Part shown: one piece after another, positions 34,491 through 43,693 of the stretch
Position numbering within the stretch: position 1 is the stretch's first letter
Layout: every line of letters starts with the position of its first letter
NCBI RefSeq assembly: GCF_030380735.1
Contig: NZ_JAUDRZ010000003.1
Coordinates: 1-64,000 of the forward strand
DNA length: 64,000 nt
Direction: 5' to 3'
Source of the DNA: Rhizobium sp. S152
Lineage (GTDB): Bacteria > Pseudomonadota > Alphaproteobacteria > Rhizobiales > Rhizobiaceae
The notes under the pieces: generated by a model
What the model saw: only the letters and a program-made list of their open reading frames with translations
The model's database searches: none
What the model was told of the DNA's origin: nothing
Translations under genes and position numbers: made by a program

Positions 34491-36591
34491 GCCGCTGTAC
34501 GAGGGGCGCCGGATTCTGGTGAGCGCACCGTTCGGTCGCGACGCAGAAAGTGTCGCGACGCTCTTGCGCCAAGAGACCTATGATGTCGTCGTCTGTCGGG
34601 ATCTCGGCGCGGTGGCTGATCTCATTGATGACAGCATTGGAGCTATCCTTCTAACGGAAGAGGCCCTCGTCAGGGATGTCGACAAGCTCAAGTCGGCGCT
34701 TGCAGCCCAGCCCTCCTGGTCGGATGTTCCTTTTGTTCTTCTAGCCGCGCCGCGTACCAGCCGAACACCGAACGGGCGACTGTCGCAATTGACGCTCTTC
34801 GATCTGGCAAGCAATAGCGTGGTTCTCGAGCGGCCCCTCGGAAGGGCCTCGCTCTTCAGTGCCGTGGCATCGGCGATGAGGTTGCGTGCCAAGCAGTTCC
34901 AGATGCGTGATCGTCTGACGGAACTGGACGACAGCGAAACACGGCTACGGCTTGCCACAAGTGCTGCCGGAATCGGCACATGGGATTTCGACCTTATCAC
35001 CGGGCAGCTCAAATGGGACAAGCGCTGCAAGACGATGTTCGGCATCCTCTCCGAGCGCGAGGTTTCCTATGAGGAGGGCTTTCTTGCCGGATTGCATCCC
35101 GCCGATCGCGCCAAGGCCGACCTGGCTGTTCAGGAGGCACTTCGGCCTGGCGGTTCCGGCGAATACGAAATCGATTACCGAACGATCGGCATAGAAGATG
35201 CGGTCGAGCGCTGGATCGCAGCGAAGGGCGGCGCGATCTTTGCCGGCGGCAAGGCGGTGCGGTTCGTCGGCACGGTCATAGACATCACTGAACGCAAGCG
35301 GACGGAGAAGGCGCTAACGGCATCCGAGGCGGCGCTACGCGTCGAACGCGAAGCGCTTGACGATCTCAATCGGAATCTCGAGGCACGCGTCGTGCAGCGC
35401 ACGGCGGAGCTTGAGGAGCAGATGGCGGCCCGTGGCCATGCCGAGGAAGCCCTTCGCCAAGCGCAAAAAATGGAAGCGATCGGACAGTTGACCGGCGGGA
35501 TCGCCCATGACTTCAACAACATGCTGACCGGCATAATCGGCGGTATCAACCTTGCCAAGCGCCGAATTGCCTCCGGACGTCTTGATGAGGTCGGGCGCTT
35601 CATGGACGCGACCACGGATTCGGCTCACAGAGCGGCCGCGCTGATCGCCAGACTTCTCGCCTTCGCGCGCCGGCAGACGCTCGATGCCACGTCGCTTGAC
35701 GTTGCCGCGCAGCTCGATGCTACGAAGGAATTGCTGGACAGGACGCTACCTGAAACCATCGCCATCGAGGTTAAGGTCGCGGCCGAGGTCGGATACGTTA
35801 TGGCGGACGCCAACCAGCTCGAAAGCGCGTTGCTCAATCTCGCCATCAACGCACGCGACGCCATGCCCGATGGCGGGCATCTGACGATAACCGCGGAACG
35901 CTGCGTGGTAGCCGCAGCCGAGAGTGACGGGCTGGAGCCAGGCAGCTATGTTGTGATTGGCGTTGATGATACCGGCGTCGGCATGCCGCCGGAAATCCGA
36001 GAGAAAGCGTTCGAGCCATTTTTCACGACCAAGCCGATCGGACAGGGCACCGGTCTCGGCCTTTCGATGATATATGGCTTTGCGCAGCAATCGGGCGGCC
36101 AGGTCCGCATCGATAGCGCCGCGGGAAGAGGGACCTCCATCAAACTATACCTACCGGCAACGACCATTGACCGGAGTGAAGACGAAGACGCTACCCACGC
36201 CAGGGCCCCCGAAGGAAACGGCCAAACCGTGCTTGTGGTGGAAGACGACGATGCCGTACGCCTGCTGATATGCGAGGTGCTTTCGGACCTGTCGTATCGC
36301 GTTCTCGAGGCGGAGGATGCGGATGCTGCGGTTCGGCTACTGTTGGATCGGGGGCAGATCGATCTCATGGTATCCGATGTCGGCCTACCGGGAATGAACG
36401 GAAGGCAGCTTGCCGACGTTGCACGCCAGCACCGACCCGACCTGCCGGTGCTGTTCGTCACAGGCTATGCGGAAAACGCGGCCACCAAGGCGAGCTTTCT
36501 CGGGACGAACATGGCGATGATCAGCAAGCCTTTCGCGGTAGAGGCTCTCGCATCGAAGATCAAGGAAATGGTGATCCCGGCGGGCAAGTGA
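34474..36591 (+). CDS. Hybrid histidine kinase with pseudo-receiver, PAS and receiver
   Basis: A soluble 705-aa kinase. Residues about 10-130 look like a receiver fold without the phospho-aspartate (AILLTEEAL at that strand). A PAS domain follows (about 150-275, RLRLATSAAGIGTWDFDLITG), then a coiled coil, the HisKA box with His345 (GGIAHDFNNMLTGIIGG), N-box LAINARDAMP, G-boxes DDTGVGMPPE and GQGTGLGLSMIYGF, and a C-terminal receiver with Asp635 (LMVSDVGLPGMNG). The GTG start lies inside the end of the KaiC gene, so translation is coupled. KaiC-linked kinases are the usual output of such pairs. Confidence 0.92.
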   Translation: MIVIAEPLYEGRRILVSAPFGRDAESVATLLRQETYDVVVCRDLGAVADLIDDSIGAILLTEEALVRDVDKLKSALAAQPSWSDVPFVLLAAPRTSRTPNGRLSQLTLFDLASNSVVLERPLGRASLFSAVASAMRLRAKQFQMRDRLTELDDSETRLRLATSAAGIGTWDFDLITGQLKWDKRCKTMFGILSEREVSYEEGFLAGLHPADRAKADLAVQEALRPGGSGEYEIDYRTIGIEDAVERWIAAKGGAIFAGGKAVRFVGTVIDITERKRTEKALTASEAALRVEREALDDLNRNLEARVVQRTAELEEQMAARGHAEEALRQAQKMEAIGQLTGGIAHDFNNMLTGIIGGINLAKRRIASGRLDEVGRFMDATTDSAHRAAALIARLLAFARRQTLDATSLDVAAQLDATKELLDRTLPETIAIEVKVAAEVGYVMADANQLESALLNLAINARDAMPDGGHLTITAERCVVAAAESDGLEPGSYVVIGVDDTGVGMPPEIREKAFEPFFTTKPIGQGTGLGLSMIYGFAQQSGGQVRIDSAAGRGTSIKLYLPATTIDRSEDEDATHARAPEGNGQTVLVVEDDDAVRLLICEVLSDLSYRVLEAEDADAAVRLLLDRGQIDLMVSDVGLPGMNGRQLADVARQHRPDLPVLFVTGYAENAATKASFLGTNMAMISKPFAVEALASKIKEMVIPAGK

Positions 36592-36603
36592 AATCAAGTG
36601 TGA

Positions 36604-36807
36604 GACTGCGTCCATGGACCTGACAAAGTCGGTAGCGCCGAGGGTCACCGAATGATGGTGACGGAGGCGTTGGGCAAGGTGCGCAGGCTGGATGGCCTGT
36701 ATGTCTGCGACGCCTCCCTGAGGCCGACCATTCCCTGCGCCAACATCAATCTTCCGACCATCATGATCGCGGAAAAGATTGCCGATCTGCTAAGGACAGA
36801 AGTCTAA
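36604..36807 (+). pseudogene. C-terminal remnant of a GMC oxidoreductase
   Basis: Directly after the kinase stop, a frame opened by a stop at 36601 encodes VRRLDGLYVCDASLRPTIPC and ANINLPTIMIAEKIADLL. This is the conserved end of glucose-methanol-choline flavoenzymes (LxVxDASxxPxxxxxNxxxPTxMIxEKxAD). The FAD-binding N-terminus is absent and no start with a ribosome site exists. A relic left by a deletion or insertion at the junction to the rhamnoside locus. Confidence 0.7.
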
Positions 36808-36974
36808 CAAGCAGGATCATGTTGCGGGCCAGGATATCGACTCCGGCTTCCAACGATTCTCTACAACGGCCACTCATTGGCGCATCATCGAATGCGTCAA
36901 CGCCCGTTACTGTGTGCACAATTCAATTCCGGTTCGGAGGTTCTCCCCTTTGAGAACCCGGTATAACGGTTCTT

Positions 36975-38006
36975 CTAGGCGCTGATGGCCGCTGGGGTCG
37001 AACTCTGCCGCACAACAATGCGAGGCGTCACCACGAAATGCTCGGTAACCGCTCGTCCCTTGATCCGTTCGATAAGCAGACGTGCTGCCTGGAGCCCCAA
37101 TTGCTCCCCTGACTGATCGATGCTCGTCAGGTTGTTCTGCGCGAAGTCGCAAAACATGGTGTTGTCATAGCCGACTACGGCGAGGTCGTTCGGTATGTCG
37201 AGGCCTAGTTCCCTGGCGACGCTGATCACCTCAAGGGCGATCAGGTCGGTCCAGCAGAAAATGGCGTCGGGGCGCTGCGGACCTGTCAGCAGTCGGCGGG
37301 CGTTAAGTTGGACCTCGCGCAGGATCTGCGACGAACTCGTAATGTTGATATGTTTGCCAAGCCCCGCCTCCATCATCCCGCGTCGGTACCCCAACTCGCG
37401 TTGGATCAGGATGGTGGATGTCCCGGAGACGAGACTGAACATGGCGATCTTGCGATAACCGTTCACCGCCAGATGCTTGACCACGAGCATGGCCCCTTGC
37501 TGGTCATGATTGTTGACTGTGTCGAATGTCGTCGCCTCGGGGTCGTGATGTCCGATCGTTACCAGCGGCTTGCGCCTGGCGATGATGTCGAGGTTCTTTC
37601 GATCCTCCGTCGATCCGATCATCAGCATGCCGTCCATCTGGCGGTCGATCATTGATTCGACGATGCCCATCTCCGTCTCGACCGACGACTGGCTGATGCC
37701 GACCATGGCGCGATATTGGGTGCGTTCAAGCGCCGTGTTCACCCCGTCCATGATATCGGCGAAGAACGGGTTGCGCAGGTCGGGGAGGACAATGCCGATC
37801 GTATAGGTCTGGCCGCGCATGCCGCGGGCAGCCGCAAGCGGCCTATAATCGAGCTTGTCCATCGAGGCGCGGACATTTGCGCGCAATGCGTCCGAGACAC
37901 CATAGGCGTCGCGCAGAACCTTCGAGACCGCGGCGACGGAAACGCCGGCATCTTTTGCTACATCCCGGATCGTCACCCGGCTGTCTCGTCCCTGCTTATC
38001 GCTCAA
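36975..38006 (-). CDS. LacI-family regulator of the rhamnoside locus
   Basis: A 343-aa repressor. The HTH is VTIRDVAKDAGVSVAAVSKVLRD with hinge YRPLAAARGMRG, then a periplasmic-binding-like domain (IGIVLPDLRNPFFADIMDGV, DAIFCWTDLIALEVI, LAVVGYDNTMFCDFAQNNLTSIDQ). The TTG at 38006 is chosen because AAGG stands 7-8 nt upstream and it gives the normal family length; the frame to 38180 adds a non-conserved 58 residues overlapping the divergent promoter. It likely senses a rhamnose-containing oligosaccharide. Confidence 0.9.
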   Translation of the reverse strand: MSDKQGRDSRVTIRDVAKDAGVSVAAVSKVLRDAYGVSDALRANVRASMDKLDYRPLAAARGMRGQTYTIGIVLPDLRNPFFADIMDGVNTALERTQYRAMVGISQSSVETEMGIVESMIDRQMDGMLMIGSTEDRKNLDIIARRKPLVTIGHHDPEATTFDTVNNHDQQGAMLVVKHLAVNGYRKIAMFSLVSGTSTILIQRELGYRRGMMEAGLGKHINITSSSQILREVQLNARRLLTGPQRPDAIFCWTDLIALEVISVARELGLDIPNDLAVVGYDNTMFCDFAQNNLTSIDQSGEQLGLQAARLLIERIKGRAVTEHFVVTPRIVVRQSSTPAAISA

Positions 38007-38126
38007 ATCCCTGCCTTCCGATCGCCAAGCCTGTCCACGTTGATCGCCGCTTTGAAAAGTCGCCCAACACAATTTCACCGTATCGAAACAAAGCGGGTTG
38101 CCAAGCGAGAAAAAATGTAGAACGAT

Positions 38127-38141
38127 ATACGTAGAACGTAT
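38127..38141. promoter_or_regulatory. Candidate LacI operator
   Basis: ATACGT-AGA-ACGTAT is a perfect 6-bp inverted repeat with a 3-base centre between the divergent regulator and rhamnosidase genes. GTAGAACG also occurs twice in this spot (from 38117 and 38131). Position and symmetry suit the adjacent LacI-type protein. Confidence 0.45.
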
Positions 38142-38178
38142 TACGACATTGACTGCAGCATGTGCAATGGAGGACGGC

Positions 38179-40557
38179 ATGCACGACAGAGTGTCAGCGC
38201 ACGCCTATAAGAATTCGGGATTGAGAGTCTATCCGTGGACGGCGGCAATGGTTCGCCCGCTTGCGGACCAGGGTGAGGGGACGCCAGCTTCCTTCCTGCA
38301 GAAAGAGTTCGATCTGGAGCGGGTGACCGGGCGCGAGATCCTGCGGATCAGCGCCCTTGGCCTCTACCGGGCATTCATCAACGGTCGACGCGTTGGCGAC
38401 GATCTCTTGACACCCGGTTGGACCACTTACGACAAGCGACTGTCCTACCAGACCTATCAGGTCGGTGATCTTCTGCGGCAGGGAGAGAACACGATTACCA
38501 TCTGGCTGGCCGACGGCTGGATGCGCTCGCCGCTGATGTGGGGCAAGCACCGGCTAACGAACACCTGGGGCGACAAGATCGCGGCAATCGCCGAATTGCG
38601 CGCAGGCGAGGGTGCAGCCGAACTTGTGCTTTCGACCGACGCCTCCTGGCAAAGCGGGCTTCTGCCTGTCCGCAAATCGGGTATCTATTTCGGTGAGGAG
38701 TTCGACGCCCGCATAAAGCCGCAGGTTTCGGCTGGTTCGCAGGCCATTGCCTTCGACCCGTCGATCCTCGTTGCGCACGAAACCGCGCCGGTGCGCGAAC
38801 TGCCGGCAATTGCGCCGGTCCGAAGCTGGGACGATGCCGAAGGACGCACCATTCACGACTTCGGCCAGAATGTCGGCGGCTATGTCGCCTTCACGGTCAC
38901 AGGCGAAGCCGGCGATAGCGTAAGGGTCGAACATGCGGAGGTGCTGGATCGCGACGGCAACTTCTACAACGTCAATTACCGCACCGCCGAAGCGCATACG
39001 GTCTACACACTCTCTGGCGAGGGCGAGGAGCACTATCGCCCCTACTTTACCTTCCACGGCTTTCGCTACGCGCGCGTTACGGTGACCGGAGCGGCGAAGG
39101 TCGAGCCGGTTCACTCCGTGCCTATCAGTTCCGTTACCGAGCAGAAAGCAAGCTTCAGCTCGGGCAATGCCCTGGTCGACCGGCTGGTGCTCAACACGGT
39201 GTGGAGCCAGCGAGGCAATTTCGTCGAAGTGCCGACAGATTGCCCGCAGCGGGACGAACGTCTCGGCTGGACCGGTGATGCGCAGGTTTTCGCAGGCACG
39301 GCACTCTATCTGGCCGACGCCCACGGGTTCCTCGTCAAATATGTGCGCGACATCATGGCCGACCAGCGCGAGGACGGTTCCGTTCCGCATGTTGTGCCGG
39401 ATCCTACGCGCCAGCAGCCGGAGTTCTACCCGGGTTTCTACGGCTCGACTGGTTGGGGCGATGCCATTGCCGTCATTCCGTGGCAGCTATACCTGCATTA
39501 TGGTGACGAGGCGATCCTCGGCGAAGCGCTCCCGGCAATGATCCGATGGGTCGATTTTGTGTGGTCGATCAGCGATGGCCCGATCGTCTCGCCGCCGCGC
39601 CAGTGGGGTGCGCGTGGCTTCAGTTTCGGCGACTGGCTGCAGCCTTCCGGCCCCTCGGCAAAGCCATTGCCGACGATTGGCGACGATGCGGCGGCGACGC
39701 TGTACCTGCATATCACCGCCAAGCTCGTGGCGCGGATCGCGGCGATCGTCGGCGACGATGCGACGGCGGAGCGTCTTGCCGCGATGGCTTCAAGGGTTAA
39801 GGACGCCTTCCAGCATGAGTTCATCACCGCCGCAGGACGTCTCGCCTATGACGACCAGACCTCCTATGCGCTGGCGATCCTGCACGACCTGGTTCCCGAA
39901 GAGCATCTTGAAGCGGCGAAGCGCTACTTCAAGGCGACAATTGCCCGCGCGGAGGGACGTATCGGCACCGGCTTCATCGGCACGCCGGCCCTGCTGCCGG
40001 CCCTGCTGAAGATCGGCGAAGTCGGGTTGGCGGCGGACGTCTTCCTGCAGGAAGAGGTGCCGGGCTGGCTCTATCAGGTGAAGATGGGCGCCACAACGAT
40101 CTGGGAACGCTGGGATGCGATCCAGGCCGACGGCACGATCTACAATCCGCAGATGAACTCCTACAATCACTATGCCTATGGCGCGGTTTGCCAATGGCTC
40201 TTCGAGGCCGTGGCCGGCTTTCGTCCGGATCCCGAGCAGCCGGGTTTCGAGCGCATCATTTTCGAGCCGACCATCATTCCCGACCTTTCGCCTGTCGCGG
40301 CAGGCCATCAATCCCCGCGTGGCCTGATCGCCGCGGCCTGGTCTGTCGAGGGAAATATGGTGCGCTACGAAATCGAAATCCCCTCAGAATCCTATGGTGT
40401 CTTGAAGCTCGCGGACAGCTATTCCGATGCAGCCGTGAATGGCTCCGCCTTCAAGGGCGCCGATCTGCCGCCGGGCAAGCATGTCGTGACCTTTAATTTC
40501 GTGCCACCGTTGCGTGCCGTCAAAGAGGACTTTGAGATAAATGCCCGTACGCCCTGA
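38179..40557 (+). CDS. Alpha-L-rhamnosidase, GH78
   Basis: A 792-aa cytoplasmic glycosidase (no signal peptide). N-terminal beta-sandwich domains (LYRAFINGRRVGDDLLTPGWTTYDKRLSYQTY; IHDFGQNVGGYVAFTV) precede the (alpha/alpha)6 barrel with the GH78 signature VEVPTDCPQRDERLGWTGDAQ near residue 350. Catalytic acids are expected in DERLGWTGD and in the later ATTIWERWDA. Start ATG 38179 has GGAGG 5 nt upstream. It is divergent from LacI and followed by a full sugar ABC transporter, so imported rhamnosides are cleaved inside the cell. Confidence 0.92.
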   Translation: MHDRVSAHAYKNSGLRVYPWTAAMVRPLADQGEGTPASFLQKEFDLERVTGREILRISALGLYRAFINGRRVGDDLLTPGWTTYDKRLSYQTYQVGDLLRQGENTITIWLADGWMRSPLMWGKHRLTNTWGDKIAAIAELRAGEGAAELVLSTDASWQSGLLPVRKSGIYFGEEFDARIKPQVSAGSQAIAFDPSILVAHETAPVRELPAIAPVRSWDDAEGRTIHDFGQNVGGYVAFTVTGEAGDSVRVEHAEVLDRDGNFYNVNYRTAEAHTVYTLSGEGEEHYRPYFTFHGFRYARVTVTGAAKVEPVHSVPISSVTEQKASFSSGNALVDRLVLNTVWSQRGNFVEVPTDCPQRDERLGWTGDAQVFAGTALYLADAHGFLVKYVRDIMADQREDGSVPHVVPDPTRQQPEFYPGFYGSTGWGDAIAVIPWQLYLHYGDEAILGEALPAMIRWVDFVWSISDGPIVSPPRQWGARGFSFGDWLQPSGPSAKPLPTIGDDAAATLYLHITAKLVARIAAIVGDDATAERLAAMASRVKDAFQHEFITAAGRLAYDDQTSYALAILHDLVPEEHLEAAKRYFKATIARAEGRIGTGFIGTPALLPALLKIGEVGLAADVFLQEEVPGWLYQVKMGATTIWERWDAIQADGTIYNPQMNSYNHYAYGAVCQWLFEAVAGFRPDPEQPGFERIIFEPTIIPDLSPVAAGHQSPRGLIAAAWSVEGNMVRYEIEIPSESYGVLKLADSYSDAAVNGSAFKGADLPPGKHVVTFNFVPPLRAVKEDFEINARTP

Positions 40558-40577
40558 AGTGCGGGCCGGAAGATTCT

Positions 40578-40593
40578 GCCGCTGAGGAGCGGC
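40578..40593 (+). other. Stem-loop before the binding-protein gene
   Basis: GCCGCT (40578-40583), GAGG, AGCGGC (40588-40593) lies between the rhamnosidase stop and the ribosome site of the binding-protein gene. Such hairpins often raise binding-protein mRNA relative to neighbours. Confidence 0.45.
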
Positions 40594-40611
40594 TCAACTG
40601 GGAGGAAATCA

Positions 40612-41904
40612 ATGCTTATGAAAAGGACGAGACGTTCATTGATCAGCCTCGCGGCTGGCCTGTTGTCGATGACGATGCTTTCCGGCCATGCCATGGCACA
40701 GAGCACGCTGACGATGCTGATCGACAATGGTGCGAATACCGTTGCGATTACCGAGGCGCTGGTCAGCGCTTTCGAAAAGAGCAACCCGGACATCGATATC
40801 GAGATCGAGACGCGCCCTGGCGGCGGGGAGGGCGACAACATCGTCAAGACCCGGCTCGCGACCGGGCAGATGACCGATATATTCTACTATAATTCCGGCT
40901 CGCTGATGCAGGCGCTCGCGCCGCAGCAAACGCTGATGGACCTAAGCGGCGAGCCGTTCATGGCCAACGTCTCCGACACGTTCAAGCAGGTGGTAAGCGT
41001 TGGCGGTGCCGTCTACGGCATACCGATCAGCCCGGCGGAGGCCGGCGGCATCTTCTACAATCGTGACATCTATGCCGAACTGGGTCTGAAAGTGCCGAAG
41101 ACCTGGGCCGAATTCATGGCCAACAACGAAAAGATCAAGGCTGCCGGAAAGACGGCCGTGATCCAGACCTATGGCGACTCCTGGACCAGCCAGGTTCTCG
41201 TTCTCGCGGACTATTATAACGTCCAGAGCGCCGTTCCCGATTTCGCCAAGCAATTTACGGCCGGCGTTGCGAAATTCGCCAAGACCCCGGCTGCCGAAAA
41301 GAGCTTCGAGCGTTTGAAGCAGGTGCATGACGCCGGGCTGATGAACGAGGATTTCGGCGCCGCCACCTACAATGACGGCTTGCGCATGCTGGTGAACGGC
41401 GAGGGCGCCCACTACCCTATGCTGACCTTCGCCATCCCGGCACTTGCCGAAAACTATCCCGAACTGCTCGCCAAGGTCGGCTTCTTCGCCCAGCCGGGCG
41501 ATGATGCGGCGACCAATGGACTGACGACCTGGATGCCTGGCGGTTTCTATATTCCGAAGACCTCCTCAAATCCCGGTGCCGCCAAGAAGTTCATGGCCTT
41601 CGTCGCGAGCACCGACGGCTGCAAGGTTCTGGAGCAGACGGTCGGCGTCAACGGCCCCTTCCTGATCAATGGCTGCAAGCTGCCCGACAAGGTTGCGCCT
41701 GTGGTCGCTGATCTCTTGCCCTACTTCGCCGAGGGCGGCCACAATGCGCCGGCGCTCGAGTTCCTGTCGCCGGTCAAGGGGCCGATCCTCGAGCAATTGA
41801 CGGTCGAAGTGGGCACCGGCATCCGCGAACCCGCGGCGGCGGCGGCGAGTTACGACGAGGATGCGCGCAAGCAGGCTTTGCAGCTCGGCCTTCCCGGCTG
41901 GTAA
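40612..41904 (+). CDS. Sugar ABC transporter binding protein, family 1
   Basis: A 430-aa periplasmic receptor. The signal peptide ends near residue 29 (SGHAMA). Typical family-1 blocks are AFEKSNPDIDIEIETRPGG, FYYNSGSLMQALAPQQTLMDLS, GIFYNRDIYAELGLKVPKTWAEF and MLVNGEGAHYPM. GGGAGGAAATCA precedes the ATG. Probably binds the rhamnose-containing oligosaccharide that the GH78 enzyme cleaves. Confidence 0.92.
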   Translation: MLMKRTRRSLISLAAGLLSMTMLSGHAMAQSTLTMLIDNGANTVAITEALVSAFEKSNPDIDIEIETRPGGGEGDNIVKTRLATGQMTDIFYYNSGSLMQALAPQQTLMDLSGEPFMANVSDTFKQVVSVGGAVYGIPISPAEAGGIFYNRDIYAELGLKVPKTWAEFMANNEKIKAAGKTAVIQTYGDSWTSQVLVLADYYNVQSAVPDFAKQFTAGVAKFAKTPAAEKSFERLKQVHDAGLMNEDFGAATYNDGLRMLVNGEGAHYPMLTFAIPALAENYPELLAKVGFFAQPGDDAATNGLTTWMPGGFYIPKTSSNPGAAKKFMAFVASTDGCKVLEQTVGVNGPFLINGCKLPDKVAPVVADLLPYFAEGGHNAPALEFLSPVKGPILEQLTVEVGTGIREPAAAAASYDEDARKQALQLGLPGW

Positions 41905-41978
41905 CTACTGACGACGAGGCCGGAGGCCCTGGCGATGACACGTCGCCCGGGGTCCCGGCCGCTGTTTCTGGAGTCCTC

Positions 41979-42866
41979 ATGGCCGCATCCGCTATTTCCG
42001 CTTCCCCCATGCGCCGGTCGTCTTATCCCGGATGGTTCTACCTGCCTGCCGCCGTCATCTACGGCATTCTGTTTCTTCTACCGACGTTCGCATCCTTCTA
42101 TTTCAGCCTTACGCGCTGGAGCCTTTTCAGTTCCAGCTTCATCGGGCTTGATAATTTCGCCCAGTTTCTTCGCGAGCCCTTTCTGATAAAGGGGCTGGTC
42201 AACACCATCATCTATGCGGTGATCACCTCGGGGCTGAAGGTCGTCCTCGGCATGCTCCTGGCGGTCATGTTGACGAGCGAGATCCTGGCACGGGGGCTGC
42301 TGCGCTCGCTCGTATTCTTTCCCGTACTGGTCTCGACGATCGGCGTCGGTATCACCTTCACGGTGCTGATGCATCCGACGCAGGGCGCAATCAACGAGGG
42401 TCTGGCACTTATCGGCATCAAGGGGCCGGGCTGGCTGACGGATCCAAGCCTCGCTCTGATCTCGGTGGCGCTGGTCGACGTCTGGAAGGGCGTCGGTCTG
42501 GCGACGGTGATCTATATCGCAGGCATCGTGGCGATCCCGAAAGACTACTATGAAGCGGCGCGGATCGATGGCGGCACGAAGTTGCAGAGCTTCCTCTACA
42601 TCACCCTGCCGCTCAGCCGGCCGGCGACGGCGACCGTGGTCACGCTCTCCTTCATCGGCGGCCTGCGCACCTTCGACCTGATCTGGGCGATGACCAAGGG
42701 CGGGCCGGGCTTTGCCTCCGACACGATCGCCTCGGTGATCTACAAGCAGTATCAGTCCGGCTTCTTCGGGCTTTCAACCGCCGGCAACGTCGTGCTGTTC
42801 GTCCTCATTGCCGTACTCGTGGTGCCGATCACGATCATACTCAACCGCCGGGAGGGACATCAGTGA
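41979..42866 (+). CDS. Sugar ABC transporter permease (MalF/UgpA type)
   Basis: A 295-aa permease with six transmembrane segments. The coupling loop is EAARIDGGTKLQSFLYITLPLSRPA near residues 190-215. GGAG lies 5-6 nt before the ATG. It pairs with the next gene product. Confidence 0.92.
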   Translation: MAASAISASPMRRSSYPGWFYLPAAVIYGILFLLPTFASFYFSLTRWSLFSSSFIGLDNFAQFLREPFLIKGLVNTIIYAVITSGLKVVLGMLLAVMLTSEILARGLLRSLVFFPVLVSTIGVGITFTVLMHPTQGAINEGLALIGIKGPGWLTDPSLALISVALVDVWKGVGLATVIYIAGIVAIPKDYYEAARIDGGTKLQSFLYITLPLSRPATATVVTLSFIGGLRTFDLIWAMTKGGPGFASDTIASVIYKQYQSGFFGLSTAGNVVLFVLIAVLVVPITIILNRREGHQ

Positions 42867-43690
42867 GGTCGCGCGCATCAGTCATCGGCGGCATCGTGGC
42901 CGTGCTCATTTCCTTCGTGGTTTTCGTCATCCCCTTTGCGTTCATCATCCTGATGACGTTCAAGGACAAGCGACAGGCGAACCTGCTCGACTTCTCCTGG
43001 CCCACCGGCTTTCATCTATGGGACAATCTGGTCACCGTCGCTTCGACCCGCAACTGGATGCTGGTGACGGCCTTTGTCAACTCGACCATCCTGACAGTCG
43101 CGAGTGTGACGCTGCTGGTCGTCTTCGGCGCCATGGTCGGCTTCATCCTGGCGCGCAGGAAGACCCGGTGGAACCCGCTGGTCGAATTCCTGATTCTCGC
43201 CGGACTGATGATCCCACCGGCGGTGGTTCCGACCATCTGGCTGCTGCAGGGGCTGAAGCTGTTCGGCACGCTCCACGGCATGATCCTGGTGGAGGTGGCC
43301 TACAACCTGCCTTTCACCATCATTCTCTACCGTGCATTCATCGCCACCATCCCGCGTGACCTCGACGAAGCCGCCATCATCGACGGCGCCCGGCCGCTCG
43401 ATGTGTTCTTTCGCGTCATCCTGCCGCTGCTCTGGCCGGTGACGGTGACCAATATCGTGGTGCAATCAGTCGGCATCTTCAACGATTTCACCAATCCGCT
43501 CTACTATCTGCCAGGCAACGCCAACGCGACGGTTCAGCTGACGCTCTATAATTTCCAGAGCCAGTTCAACACGGCCTACAATCTGCTCTTCACCAATATC
43601 GCGCTCATCACCATTCCGCCCCTGATTGTCTTCCTATTCTTCAACAGGCAGATCGTCGCGGGCATGACCGCAGGCGCCGTCAAAGGATAA
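42863..43690 (+). CDS. Sugar ABC transporter permease (MalG/UgpE type)
   Basis: A 275-aa second permease, six transmembrane segments, coupling loop EAAIIDGARPLDVFFRVILPLLWPV. Starts with GTG overlapping the previous stop by 4 nt (GTGA), with GGGAGG upstream; translational coupling ensures equal amounts of both channel halves. Confidence 0.92.
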   Translation: MRSRASVIGGIVAVLISFVVFVIPFAFIILMTFKDKRQANLLDFSWPTGFHLWDNLVTVASTRNWMLVTAFVNSTILTVASVTLLVVFGAMVGFILARRKTRWNPLVEFLILAGLMIPPAVVPTIWLLQGLKLFGTLHGMILVEVAYNLPFTIILYRAFIATIPRDLDEAAIIDGARPLDVFFRVILPLLWPVTVTNIVVQSVGIFNDFTNPLYYLPGNANATVQLTLYNFQSQFNTAYNLLFTNIALITIPPLIVFLFFNRQIVAGMTAGAVKG

Positions 43691-43693
43691 ATC

